A DNA stretch of 64,000 bases, taken from Psychrobacillus insolitus (GTDB lineage: Bacteria; Bacillota; Bacilli; Bacillales_A; Planococcaceae). Every line of letters starts with the position of its first letter. The first letter of the stretch is position 1. The notes under the pieces are model-generated. The model saw only the letters and a list, made by a program, of their open reading frames with translations. It was not told the DNA's origin and did no database searches. Position numbers and translations under genes: made by a program. This document shows positions 1 to 6,653 of the stretch, piece by piece. The stretch covers positions 112,953-176,952 of the forward strand of contig NZ_QKZI01000004.1 in the NCBI RefSeq assembly GCF_003254155.1. Direction: 5' to 3'.

Positions 1-362
1 GACCATGTTAAGAGTATCTAATTTTAATGCATCTGTAATCATTTTAAGTAAATATTGAGGTTCTGAAGCTTCTTCTACCGCTGCAAGAACCAGAGCACTT
101 CGTAAATACCCTGCATGTTGTGAAAACAATTGAGCGTTAAAAGCTAAATTATTTGCTTCAGCAAATAGTTTCATGAAAATAGAAAGTGATGAATATTTTG
201 TAAGCTTCGATATTCTTGAAAATTAATCTCCGAGGAAATAGAAGTAATATCCAGAATACCTGCAATGATTAGTTGTGCTTCAACGTCAATTAATTCTTTT
301 TCATCTTTAATATTTAATTTGTTGACTAAAACATTTGTATTTGAATATACATATTGATCCAT
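1..362 (-). pseudogene. Fic-family toxin (VbhT-type), internal deletion; runs off the window
   Basis: Fic proteins transfer AMP or similar groups to target proteins through an HPFxxGNxR loop. The N-terminal part (171-362) reads MDQYVYSNTNVLVNKLNI and continues to LQNIHHFLFS, typical of the start of Fic proteins paired with VbhA antitoxins, then stops. The other frame, from about 185 down to 1, reads LSIFMKLFAEANNLAFNAQ, which matches the segment that normally follows the Fic motif. The piece between the two, with the catalytic HPFxxGN motif, is missing and the halves are out of frame. This looks like an internal deletion that killed the toxin. The start codon directly follows the stop of the antitoxin gene (TAAATG). 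The 3' end lies beyond position 1. The family assignment is from sequence memory. Confidence 0.72.
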
Positions 363-551
363 TTATCCCAGTGATGCCCTTATATATTTTTCGACAATTG
401 CTTGTTTCAATTGGCTAGATGAAACCTGACCTTGTTCATATTGATTTAAAAGATTTCGTGTAAATGCGCTCGGTTTTCCACCGTCAATTGCAGCCATTCC
501 AACTGCAAACTCTACTTGTTTTTGGCGTTCTATACTTATGTTTTCATTCAT
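363..551 (-). CDS. VbhA-family antitoxin
   Basis: Small protein of 62 residues (MNENISIERQKQVEFAVGMA...) resembling antitoxin VbhA, which holds an inhibitory helix with an S/T-xxx-E-G/N type motif against the Fic active site. I chose the ATG at 551 because GAGGGGTG lies 6-7 bases upstream; an in-frame ATG 7 codons earlier has no good ribosome site. Its stop codon abuts the start of the Fic gene, so the two were translationally coupled. The antitoxin is intact while its toxin partner is deleted, so it may now be a bystander or may inhibit another Fic protein. Sure of the relation to VbhA, less sure that it is still functional. Confidence 0.75.
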   Translation of the reverse strand: MNENISIERQKQVEFAVGMAAIDGGKPSAFTRNLLNQYEQGQVSSSQLKQAIVEKYIRASLG

Positions 552-705
552 AAATAACACCCCTCGCTTCATGATATCAGCTTTAATGTAGCTGAAGATA
601 GTTCGAACCTTTCATAAACGTATATGATGCAACATTTACTGTAATAAACAGCTACTTTAAATATAATGAGTAGTTCCACACATTTTATGCGAAGCTCCGT
701 AATTT

Positions 706-790
706 TTGTTCCCTGTGCCAGAAATAAACATAAAAATTCAAACATTCACGATTGTTTGAATTAACGTGAATATTTCTAACACAGGGGATT
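706..790 (+). repeat. Dispersed repeat, family A, copy 1
   Basis: About 85 bp, starting TTGTTCCCTGTGCCAGAAA and ending TTTCTAACACAGGGGA, so the ends are inverted repeats. The interior is also palindromic (ATTCAAACATTCACG against CGTGAAT with GTTTGAAT). Near-identical copies lie at 4061-4147 and 5488-5570. Confidence 0.85.
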
Positions 791-837
791 TTTTTGGGAA
801 TTTTTTTAATGCAGATTATGCTCATAGTCCCGTAAGC

Positions 838-1647
838 TTATTTCCTTACCACAGGTATTTGTAGCTCGGTAAGCCATTCATCTTCACTTTCTTTGTTCCA
901 AATACCATCGATATAGCTTTCTCGTGGGCTGTCACCAATTATATATCCATTATCTTCAATCCACTTAAAAGCAAATACATACGCATTTGCAAGTAAAGCA
1001 TATGATCCTTTGTGCATAACAGAAACTGCAGATACACTTTCAACTTTTTTAAATTTAATATCACCAGTTTCTTTACCTATTTCTTGTACCGCTTCGCAGA
1101 ATTCAATGTTAATATCTTTATCTTTGTATTCATTGTCAAGATACTTGATGAAGCAGTATTCAGGCACAGTAAATTTTAATTCAGGATTTGCTGCAGAAAC
1201 CTCTTCTCCGATTGCCGGTATGAGCTCAAAATATGAATCATAACTTGGTACTGTCATCCTCTTTGAATATACTATACACTCTGGTAATTCTTTTAAAATC
1301 GCTTGATAATTCATGATTAACTCCTCCTCTTTTCCTTGTAATATAAATTCAATTCGAGAGAGCTGTGCATTACTTTCAGAGATAGTATCTTCAATTTCAC
1401 TTTTTCGTTTTTCTAAAATTAAATCAATACAGTGCCCGGACATAATCAGCTTGATTTCATTATTTGATAAACCAATTTGGCGAAAAGACTGAATTTTGTG
1501 AAGTTTTATCAACTGTATCGTTGTATAAAAACGATAGTTTGTTTCCACATCTACAAATTCAGGTTTTAATAAATCAATTTCATCATAATACCTTAGTGCT
1601 TTAACTGTAGTTTTCGTAAGTTTGGAAAATTCGCCTATTCGAAACAT
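838..1647 (-). CDS. MerR-family transcriptional regulator with GyrI-like effector domain
   Basis: 269-residue regulator. Residues 1-70 form a MerR winged helix (FRIGEFSKLTKTTVKALRYYDE, then NYRFY), followed by a coiled-coil dimerisation helix and a C-terminal GyrI/BmrR-like ligand domain (about 120-269). This architecture is known from multidrug-sensing regulators such as BmrR and TipA-like proteins. Start: the ATG at 1647 sits 8 bases after AGGAG; a GTG two codons upstream is too close. The gene stands alone and has a MerR-type promoter with a 19-bp spacer just upstream (1675-1705), so it very probably regulates itself. No efflux pump lies beside it, so ligand and other targets are unknown. 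Confidence 0.88.
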   Translation of the reverse strand: MFRIGEFSKLTKTTVKALRYYDEIDLLKPEFVDVETNYRFYTTIQLIKLHKIQSFRQIGLSNNEIKLIMSGHCIDLILEKRKSEIEDTISESNAQLSRIEFILQGKEEELIMNYQAILKELPECIVYSKRMTVPSYDSYFELIPAIGEEVSAANPELKFTVPEYCFIKYLDNEYKDKDINIEFCEAVQEIGKETGDIKFKKVESVSAVSVMHKGSYALLANAYVFAFKWIEDNGYIIGDSPRESYIDGIWNKESEDEWLTELQIPVVRK

Positions 1648-1674
1648 ATACACATCTCCTTTCCTTGTGAATTA

Positions 1675-1705
1675 AGAGTACAGTATCCTCTAGAGGGAGT
1701 GTCAA
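1675..1705 (-). promoter_or_regulatory. MerR-type promoter with 19-bp spacer
   Basis: On the minus strand TTGACA (1700-1705) is separated from TACTCT (1675-1680) by 19 bp. The spacer carries the inverted repeat CTCCCTCTAGAGGATACTG. Over-long spacers with a dyad are the hallmark of promoters that MerR proteins activate by untwisting DNA. It drives the MerR gene itself. Confidence 0.7.
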
Positions 1706-1860
1706 TAGATATTTTAATATTGTATAGCAATATTATATACATAAATTTATTACGATCATCACCCAACTGTTTATAAATTTTATGCCATTAGGTAGAATTT
1801 ATATAAGCTCATAAAGTTCACTAATATAATCTATATATGAAAACTGTCGCAATGAGGTAT

Positions 1861-1929
1861 CCCCTGTCCAAACACATTCGAACACTATTTTGAATTGTTT
1901 CTGAGTTTTTTCTGTCACGGGGAATCGTC
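1861..1929 (+). repeat. Dispersed repeat, family B, copy 1
   Basis: Diverged copy reading CCCCTGTCC...ATTCGAACACTATTTTGAATTG...CTGTCACGGGGAAT. It is immediately followed by a family C array. Confidence 0.7.
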
Positions 1930-1930
1930 A

Positions 1931-2047
1931 ATCCTTCCAACTTTCGAGGTTATTCTTCCAAATGTAATGCGGATTCGTCCAACTTTTTAAGTTATTCGTC
2001 CAAATGTAAGAAGGATTCGTCCAACTTTCCAAGTTATTCGTCCAAAC
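1931..2047 (+). repeat. Tandem array, family C (21-bp period), six units
   Basis: The word CCAA recurs at 1937, 1958, 1979, 2000, 2021 and 2042, exactly 21 bp apart. Two unit types alternate: CCAACTTTxxxAGGTTATTC and CCAAATGTAAxxxGGATTCG. The array is flanked by family B on both sides. No translated product is plausible. Confidence 0.9.
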
Positions 2048-2053
2048 GTTTGA

Positions 2054-2130
2054 TTTTGTTCCCTACGTCAGAAACAATTCGAACACTATTCCGAATTGTT
2101 TTTAATTTATTTCTGACACAGGGAATCGTA
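2054..2130 (+). repeat. Dispersed repeat, family B, copy 2
   Basis: TTGTTCCCTACGTCAGAAAC at the left, AACACTATTCCGAATTG in the middle, TTTCTGACACAGGGAATC at the right. The ends form an inverted repeat of about 18 bp. Confidence 0.88.
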
Positions 2131-2219
2131 AATTTCCGTGCTAATACTAGGATTTATTGTTAGAATATTAGGATGTCGTTCTTGTGTATCGCCATTAGTT
2201 TAGGGTAAATCTTTTGTAT

Positions 2220-2401
2220 AAGGAAATCTGCAGTGAGATAATTTCAGAGCTTTTTTACCGTGCAGATGAGCTCGGCGACATATGTGCAAATGACAAAACG
2301 GCAAGCTTTAACATATCCGAGGCTAACCAAAATCTTGATGATACCGGCTGAACGGTTCGGCTGAGGGAAACTTCATCAATGAAGTGGTAAAGGCTTTTTA
2401 G
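2220..2401 (+). pseudogene. Coding-like remnant upstream of gltS, family unknown
   Basis: An open stretch reads EIISELFYRADELGDICAND and on to NQNLDDTG before a stop; the next frame continues as NGSAEGNFINEVVKAF and stops at about 2401. The base composition and codon choice resemble gltS more than the surrounding A/T-rich DNA. This looks like the frameshifted 3' end of a gene that was once upstream of gltS in the same transcript. I do not recognise the family. There is no start codon with a ribosome site. Confidence 0.4.
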
Positions 2402-2415
2402 AAAGGTGAAGATTT

Positions 2416-3600
2416 ATGATTGAACTCAATCAAATTACAACTTTGTTCCTTGCAGTGGCTCTCTATTTGCTTGGAATGGCAATTGTCAACCGAATCGGAT
2501 TCCTTAATCGGTTCCTAATCCCTGCGCCTGTCGTCGGCGGTTTGATATTCGCTACATTAGCGCTCGTGTTGAAAACTACGGGGATTGTAGAGATTACATT
2601 GGATACATCGCTACAGACGCTGTTCATGATCGCCTTCTTTACGACGATCGGTCTTGGGGCAAGCTTCAAGCTCATCAAAATGGGTGGAAAGCTCTTAGTT
2701 ATCTACTTGCTCTTGTGTGGCGTCACGGTGTTCTTGCAGAACGTCATCGGTGTTTCGTTTGCCGGGTTATTTGGAATTGACCCACTTTTGGGTGTCATGG
2801 CCGGAGCAGTTTCGATGAACGGAGGACATGGCGGCGCTGCGGCATACGGTCAGACGATTGAGGACTTGGGCATTTCCTCAGCCTTGGCGGTTGGCATGGC
2901 CGCTGCCACACTTGGCCTGATTTGTGGTAGCATATCCGGCGGACCGGTTGCGCGGTACTTGATTAAAAAAAATGACTTAAAGCCGGCGTCGGGTAAAATA
3001 GAAGAGTATGTAGAGAAAGATGAGAGACCGATTAAAGAGAGGTCTCTCATGGTCCAGGTTGGCCTCCTCACGTTCTCCATGGCAGCGGGAACGTATCTAG
3101 GTGATTTGTTTACGAATCTGACCGGCTTCGTCCTACCGTCCTATATCGGGGCGATGTTCGTGGCGGTCATTGTCCGAAATCTTGCCGATCGTTTTATAAA
3201 GGGCACTGTGAACATGAGGGAGATCAACTTAATCGGTGACATTTCGCTTGCGATCTTTCTCTCGATGGCACTGATGAGCATCAAGCTGTGGGAAGTCGCG
3301 GATCTCGCACTACCACTCATCGGCATTATACTCATCCAGGTTATCGTCCTCGTCTTGTATGCCATCTTTGTAATGTTCCCAATGCTTGGCAAGGATTACG
3401 ATGCGGCTGTTATGATCTCCGGATTCTTAGGCCACGGGCTGGGTGCAACACCGAACGCAATGGCGAACATGGCCGCGACCGTGAGCAAGTATGGTCCTTC
3501 ACGGACGGCGTTCCTGATCGTGCCAATTGTCGGTGCGTTCCTGATCGATGTTGTATTTAGTGCGCCGATCATTATCACGACCATTAACTTGTTGAAGTGA
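2416..3600 (+). CDS. gltS: Sodium/glutamate symporter GltS
   Basis: 394-residue membrane carrier that imports glutamate with sodium. Two homologous halves of about five helices each; the pore-loop regions are visible as GAVSMNGGHGGAAAYG (about 130-146) and SGFLGHGLGATPNAMANMA (about 334-352), the characteristic GltS re-entrant motifs. The length equals the usual family length. Start: ATG after AGAAAGGTGAAGATTT. The coding sequence is visibly richer in G and C than the flanking DNA and is bracketed by B-C-B repeat mosaics on both sides, which suggests it arrived as cargo. A strong terminator follows. Substrate is inferred from the family; catabolic partners are absent nearby. Confidence 0.95.
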   Translation: MIELNQITTLFLAVALYLLGMAIVNRIGFLNRFLIPAPVVGGLIFATLALVLKTTGIVEITLDTSLQTLFMIAFFTTIGLGASFKLIKMGGKLLVIYLLLCGVTVFLQNVIGVSFAGLFGIDPLLGVMAGAVSMNGGHGGAAAYGQTIEDLGISSALAVGMAAATLGLICGSISGGPVARYLIKKNDLKPASGKIEEYVEKDERPIKERSLMVQVGLLTFSMAAGTYLGDLFTNLTGFVLPSYIGAMFVAVIVRNLADRFIKGTVNMREINLIGDISLAIFLSMALMSIKLWEVADLALPLIGIILIQVIVLVLYAIFVMFPMLGKDYDAAVMISGFLGHGLGATPNAMANMAATVSKYGPSRTAFLIVPIVGAFLIDVVFSAPIIITTINLLK

Positions 3601-3644
3601 GTTATTGGAATGACTGTTTCTAGATAACTATCTCTAGTTTAATA

Positions 3645-3687
3645 AAAAAAGCTTCCAAGCCCTTGTCTATCGGCTGGAAGCTTTTTT
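3645..3687 (+). terminator. Terminator after gltS
   Basis: Stem GCTTCCAAGCC / GGCTGGAAGC with one bulge, preceded by A7 and followed by T6, so it can work in both directions. Confidence 0.85.
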
Positions 3688-3796
3688 GTATAGATAAGGA
3701 TGAGGAGATTTATTTAATTTTGAATAGTACCCACGCTTTCTCTGTTCCAAAACTCGTCCTTTTCTGAACACGCCTCCATTTGAGTTGAAACGAAAT

Positions 3797-3876
3797 TTTT
3801 GTTCCCCGTGTCACAAACAATTCTAATACTATTCAGAATTTTTTTTAAATTGTTTCTGACATAGACAATCTTCACT
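3797..3876 (+). repeat. Dispersed repeat, family B, copy 3
   Basis: TTGTTCCCCGTGTCACAAAC...CTATTCAGAATT...TTGTTTCTGACATAGACAAT. Same orientation as the other B copies. Confidence 0.8.
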
Positions 3877-3918
3877 TAAAATACTATATCTGCTGAAAGA
3901 GATGATGTCATTCGTTCC

Positions 3919-4016
3919 TGCATCATCTTTTTGATATGTGTTCTTCCAACTTTCGAGGCTTTTCTTCCAAATGTAATACGGATTCTTCCAACTTTTTAAG
4001 TTATTCTTCCAAACGT
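3919..4016 (+). repeat. Tandem array, family C (21-bp period), four units
   Basis: CCAA recurs at 3946, 3967, 3988 and 4009, exactly 21 bp apart. The leader CATCTTTTTGATATGT is shared with the copy near 10320. Confidence 0.9.
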
Positions 4017-4021
4017 TAGGT

Positions 4022-4056
4022 TTTGTCTCTGAAACAACTCGAACACTATTCGGAAT
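4022..4056 (+). repeat. Partial family B repeat
   Basis: Left half only: GAAACAACTCGAACACTATT, joined to the family A copy that follows. Confidence 0.65.
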
Positions 4057-4060
4057 GATT

Positions 4061-4147
4061 TTTTGTCCCCGTGTCAGAAACAAACATGAAAATTCAAACA
4101 TTCGCGATTGTTTGAATTAACGTGAATGTTTCTAACACAGGGGAATT
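4061..4147 (+). repeat. Dispersed repeat, family A, copy 2
   Basis: TTGTCCCCGTGTCAGAAACA...AACATTCGCGATTGTTTGAA...TTTCTAACACAGGGGAA. It abuts the end of an IS4-type transposase relic. Confidence 0.85.
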
Positions 4148-4149
4148 TT

Positions 4150-4420
4150 TTAAAACTCTGCCCACTTAAAGTGATTCCAGTTCAATGGAACCACTAATTT
4201 TTAAGGACATTTTTGTTTTGGTAGTTGATAGCGTACGTTCAATTGCCCGACCATGTTTAGAAAGAGACTCGACAGGATGGTTGGATTCACTTTGTTGTTT
4301 TTCCGCGACAATTGAGAAACACTGATTGAAGAGAATCCAAAGGCGTTCTGTAAATTTCCATCTGCAATGGCAGCTTCCATAGCATGAGTCCTTTTTATTA
4401 TGCCTTCATTTAATTTTTGA
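4150..4420 (-). pseudogene. IS4-family transposase fragment
   Basis: Reading the minus strand gives QKLNEGIIKRTHAMEAAIAD and then FGFSSISVSQLSRKNNKVNP, followed after a frameshift by VPLNWNHFKWAEF. These match the N-terminal region of DDE transposases of the IS4 type (the SISxSQLSRK segment, then the TLPLNxxxxKWAEF segment around the first catalytic aspartate). The part between is shortened and the remaining two thirds of the gene is missing. The relic is cut off exactly where family A copy 2 begins. Assignment rests on remembered family motifs; it is dead. Confidence 0.65.
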
Positions 4421-4516
4421 AAATTATATATATATTTTCAATATTGTATTTTTATTAATACAACGCTAGTATGAATAGTTGTAATTAGAATTAATTGTAA
4501 AGGAAATGATTTTTTA

Positions 4517-5035
4517 ATGAATACGGAAGCAAAATACTGCCGGGATTCAAGAGTTGTTAGGACCAGTCGAGTTTTCCCGAACGATGTAAATAACCACAAC
4601 ACACTATTCGGTGGGCGCTTAATGAGTGATATTGATCAAATCGCATCCATTTCTGCAGCTCGCCATAGTCGAGGTGATTGCGTTACCGCTTCTATGGATT
4701 CAGTAGATTTTTTGTACCCGATTCGTCCAACTGATTCCGTCTGTTTTGAGTCATATGTTACTTGGACAGGCACTTCTTCTATGGAAGTATTTGTAAAAAT
4801 AATAGCAGAAGAATTGTCAACGGGAGAATGCAAAATTGCTGCAACCTCGCTAATAACGTTTGTAGCACTTGATAAGAACAATAAACCCGTACGTGTTCCG
4901 GACGTGATTCCAGAAACAAAGGAAGAGAAAAGACTTCATGAAACAGCACCAGAACGTGCCAAAATTCGCAAAATGAGAAAACAACAAAGTAGGGAATGGG
5001 CTACATTTTTAACAAGTGATTATCCGTGGAATTAA
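4517..5035 (+). CDS. Acyl-CoA thioesterase, hotdog fold (YkhA-like)
   Basis: 172-residue cytosolic hotdog thioesterase that hydrolyses acyl-CoA to free acid and CoA. The motif NHNTLFGGRLMSDID (about 26-40) is the family signature, with the catalytic aspartate in the helix that follows, and the C-terminal tail is basic and helical (RAKIRKMRKQQSREW) as in YkhA and the BFIT-type enzymes. Start: ATG 7 bases after AAAGGAA. It is a single gene with no operon partners, so the physiological substrate cannot be read from context; the family favours medium- and long-chain acyl-CoA. Confidence 0.9.
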   Translation: MNTEAKYCRDSRVVRTSRVFPNDVNNHNTLFGGRLMSDIDQIASISAARHSRGDCVTASMDSVDFLYPIRPTDSVCFESYVTWTGTSSMEVFVKIIAEELSTGECKIAATSLITFVALDKNNKPVRVPDVIPETKEEKRLHETAPERAKIRKMRKQQSREWATFLTSDYPWN

Positions 5036-5181
5036 ACTGTCTAAGTAAAATGTAATGAATGTTAAAATCTATAATAAGTTCACTAGTTTTGCACGAATAT
5101 GGTAAACATCTGAATAGAGCTAGTGCTGTTTAGGAGTTATTTTGCACCTATTTTTAAGCGCAATTTTGCGCAACTAACTTT

Positions 5182-5220
5182 AAAAACCAGCAACCTTCCA
5201 TGAAAAGATTGCTGGTTTTT
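5182..5220 (+). terminator. Terminator downstream of the thioesterase gene
   Basis: AAAAACCAGCAA / TTGCTGGTTTTT stem with an 11-12 base loop and T tract. Confidence 0.7.
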
Positions 5221-5266
5221 GTATATAATTACATCCAATTGTTGATGAACTATTCTGCGATTTGAA

Positions 5267-5347
5267 TTTTGTTCCCTGTAGTCACAAACAACTCGAACAC
5301 TATTCTGAATTGCTTTGAAGTTGTTTCTGACACAGGGAATCTTCACT
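5267..5347 (+). repeat. Dispersed repeat, family B, copy 4
   Basis: TTGTTCCCTGTAGTCACAAAC...AACACTATTCTGAATTGC...TTGTTTCTGACACAGGGAAT. Close to the family consensus. Confidence 0.88.
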
Positions 5348-5388
5348 AAAGATAGGAAAATTCTAATATAAAAGGAGAAGAGCTCTAT

Positions 5389-5460
5389 ATGTATTCTGAA
5401 GCTATTGGCACAGAACTACATAAGTCCAACTTAAATTTCCAGCATAGATGGTCGATTTAA
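5389..5460 (+). CDS. Possible 23-residue small ORF or gene remnant
   Basis: ATG preceded by AAAGGAGAAG at good distance opens a 23-codon frame (MYSEAIGTELHKSNLNFQHR...) that ends 28 bases before a family A repeat. A ribosome site this good in front of so short a frame suggests a small peptide or, more likely, the 5' end of a gene that was lost. No family recognised. Confidence 0.25.
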   Translation: MYSEAIGTELHKSNLNFQHRWSI

Positions 5461-5487
5461 TAAATTCGATATATATACTCGTTAATT

Positions 5488-5570
5488 TTTGTTCCCTGTG
5501 TCAGAAATAAACATGAAAATTCAAACATTCACGATTGTTTGAATTAACGCGAATGTTTCTAACACAGGGA
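5488..5570 (+). repeat. Dispersed repeat, family A, copy 3
   Basis: TTGTTCCCTGTGTCAGAAAT...AACATTCACGATTGTTTGAA...GTTTCTAACACAGGGAA. Best consensus copy of the family. Confidence 0.88.
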
Positions 5571-5576
5571 AACTTC

Positions 5577-5602
5577 ACTATTTCTGACACAGGGAGTCTT
5601 TA
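5577..5602 (+). repeat. Right end of a family B/A repeat
   Basis: Isolated right terminus TTTCTGACACAGGGAGTCTT lying directly against the stop codon of the Crp-type gene. Confidence 0.6.
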
Positions 5603-6277
5603 TTAGTAAACAAAATCGGGATTGCAGTTGAGTTTGAGTACTTCTGGATCCAGGACTTCAATGCAATTCTTGGATGTTTTAATGATCCCCTGGTCGCGCA
5701 ACTTTTTAAGGGAACGCGCAACCTCTAGCCTTGTCTCCCCAATCATCTCCCCGATTTCCGCCTGGGTAAGATTAATTCCCACCTTGTTCAAGTAGTGGAT
5801 GTACATGTAAACGATGTTGCAGGTCTTAACGAAGGCGGAATCATAGCTGAGGGTAACCGATTCGTGCATGAATAGATTGGAGTGCATAATGACATAATCC
5901 AGCATTGTGATGCTTAAATCGGGATTCTCCTTCAGTGCCTGATAGAAATCTTTCGGTCGGATGCGGATCGTCTTGATATCGGTGATGGCAGTTATCATGA
6001 AGAAATCGACATCAATATGGAATTTTCCATCGATTGGTCTGCTTAAGGAATAGGGGCAAATAGAACCCTCCCCGTGGAAACAAATCGTCTTGCTATCTCC
6101 TTCAATGTGGTTGACCGATAATTTAAAAATACCACTCTCTACATAGTACAAGTATAAGGTATCGTGATTATTGGTTATGACACTGCCTTTCTCCAGCAGG
6201 TACCTCTCCCCAATTTCCAAGAAGAGAGCCTTAAATTCTGTAAACTGATCTTCGAAAAAAAGATTGTTTTTCCCCAT
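5603..6277 (-). CDS. Crp/Fnr-family transcriptional regulator
   Basis: 224 residues. A cyclic-nucleotide-binding-like beta barrel occupies about 15-125 and a C-terminal winged helix about 150-215 (LTQAEIGEMIGETRLEVARSL, the recognition helix-turn-helix). No N-terminal cysteine cluster, so it is not an Fnr oxygen sensor; the ligand is unknown. Start: ATG at 6277 follows AGGGAGGAG; an upstream in-frame ATG at 6358 lacks a ribosome site. It is transcribed away from the permease-DUF6282-cupin-aldolase operon and is its likely regulator. An inverted pair CTGTGCAAT (6307-6315) / ATTGCACAG (6412-6420) lies in the shared upstream region and could be its binding site. Confidence 0.88.
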   Translation of the reverse strand: MGKNNLFFEDQFTEFKALFLEIGERYLLEKGSVITNNHDTLYLYYVESGIFKLSVNHIEGDSKTICFHGEGSICPYSLSRPIDGKFHIDVDFFMITAITDIKTIRIRPKDFYQALKENPDLSITMLDYVIMHSNLFMHESVTLSYDSAFVKTCNIVYMYIHYLNKVGINLTQAEIGEMIGETRLEVARSLKKLRDQGIIKTSKNCIEVLDPEVLKLNCNPDFVY

Positions 6278-6306
6278 ACTGTTCACTCCTCCCTCTATAA
6301 AGTTAT

Positions 6307-6420
6307 CTGTGCAATTATGCCAATTCATGACATTGAATAAAAACTCCAAACAAATCAAAAAATGAATTTATATAAGTGGATTTATTCTTTAGGATTATAC
6401 AGTCACAGTATATTGCACAG
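6307..6420. promoter_or_regulatory. Candidate operator pair for the Crp-type regulator
   Basis: CTGTGCAAT at 6307-6315 and its exact reverse complement ATTGCACAG at 6412-6420 sit between the regulator and the divergent operon, with centres 105 bp apart, about ten helical turns. This could support looping. Inference only. Confidence 0.3.
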
Positions 6421-6533
6421 GTATCTAAAATAAAAATGTCCTCATTCCGTTCATTATACTTATCTTTCTCTCCAATATCCCATTCCACTCCTAATTTTGT
6501 GAATTGTTAAAAAATGGGTGTATCAATTGATAT

Positions 6534-6548
6534 AGAAAACGCTTTCAT
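6534..6548 (-). promoter_or_regulatory. cre site (CcpA catabolite control)
   Basis: The minus strand reads ATGAAAGCGTTTTCT, a perfect match to the B. subtilis consensus WTGNAANCGNWNNCW. It lies about 105 bp before the permease start, so the catabolic operon is probably repressed by preferred sugars through CcpA. Confidence 0.72.
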
Positions 6549-6653
6549 ATTTTTGTTAATCTATGATTACTAAAGCAGTTGAAGATAGCAAATGGGGGTT
6601 ACTTCACTTATATTTGCTAACCTGCTAAAAAAAGGATAGGAAGAAGGGATGGA

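Noticed and set aside
3829-4101. Open frame on the minus strand with WKN-type heptad repeats
   Set aside because: It is the translation of the 21-bp tandem array and flanking B/A repeats. 21 bp is seven codons, so the frame stays open by chance. No ribosome site.
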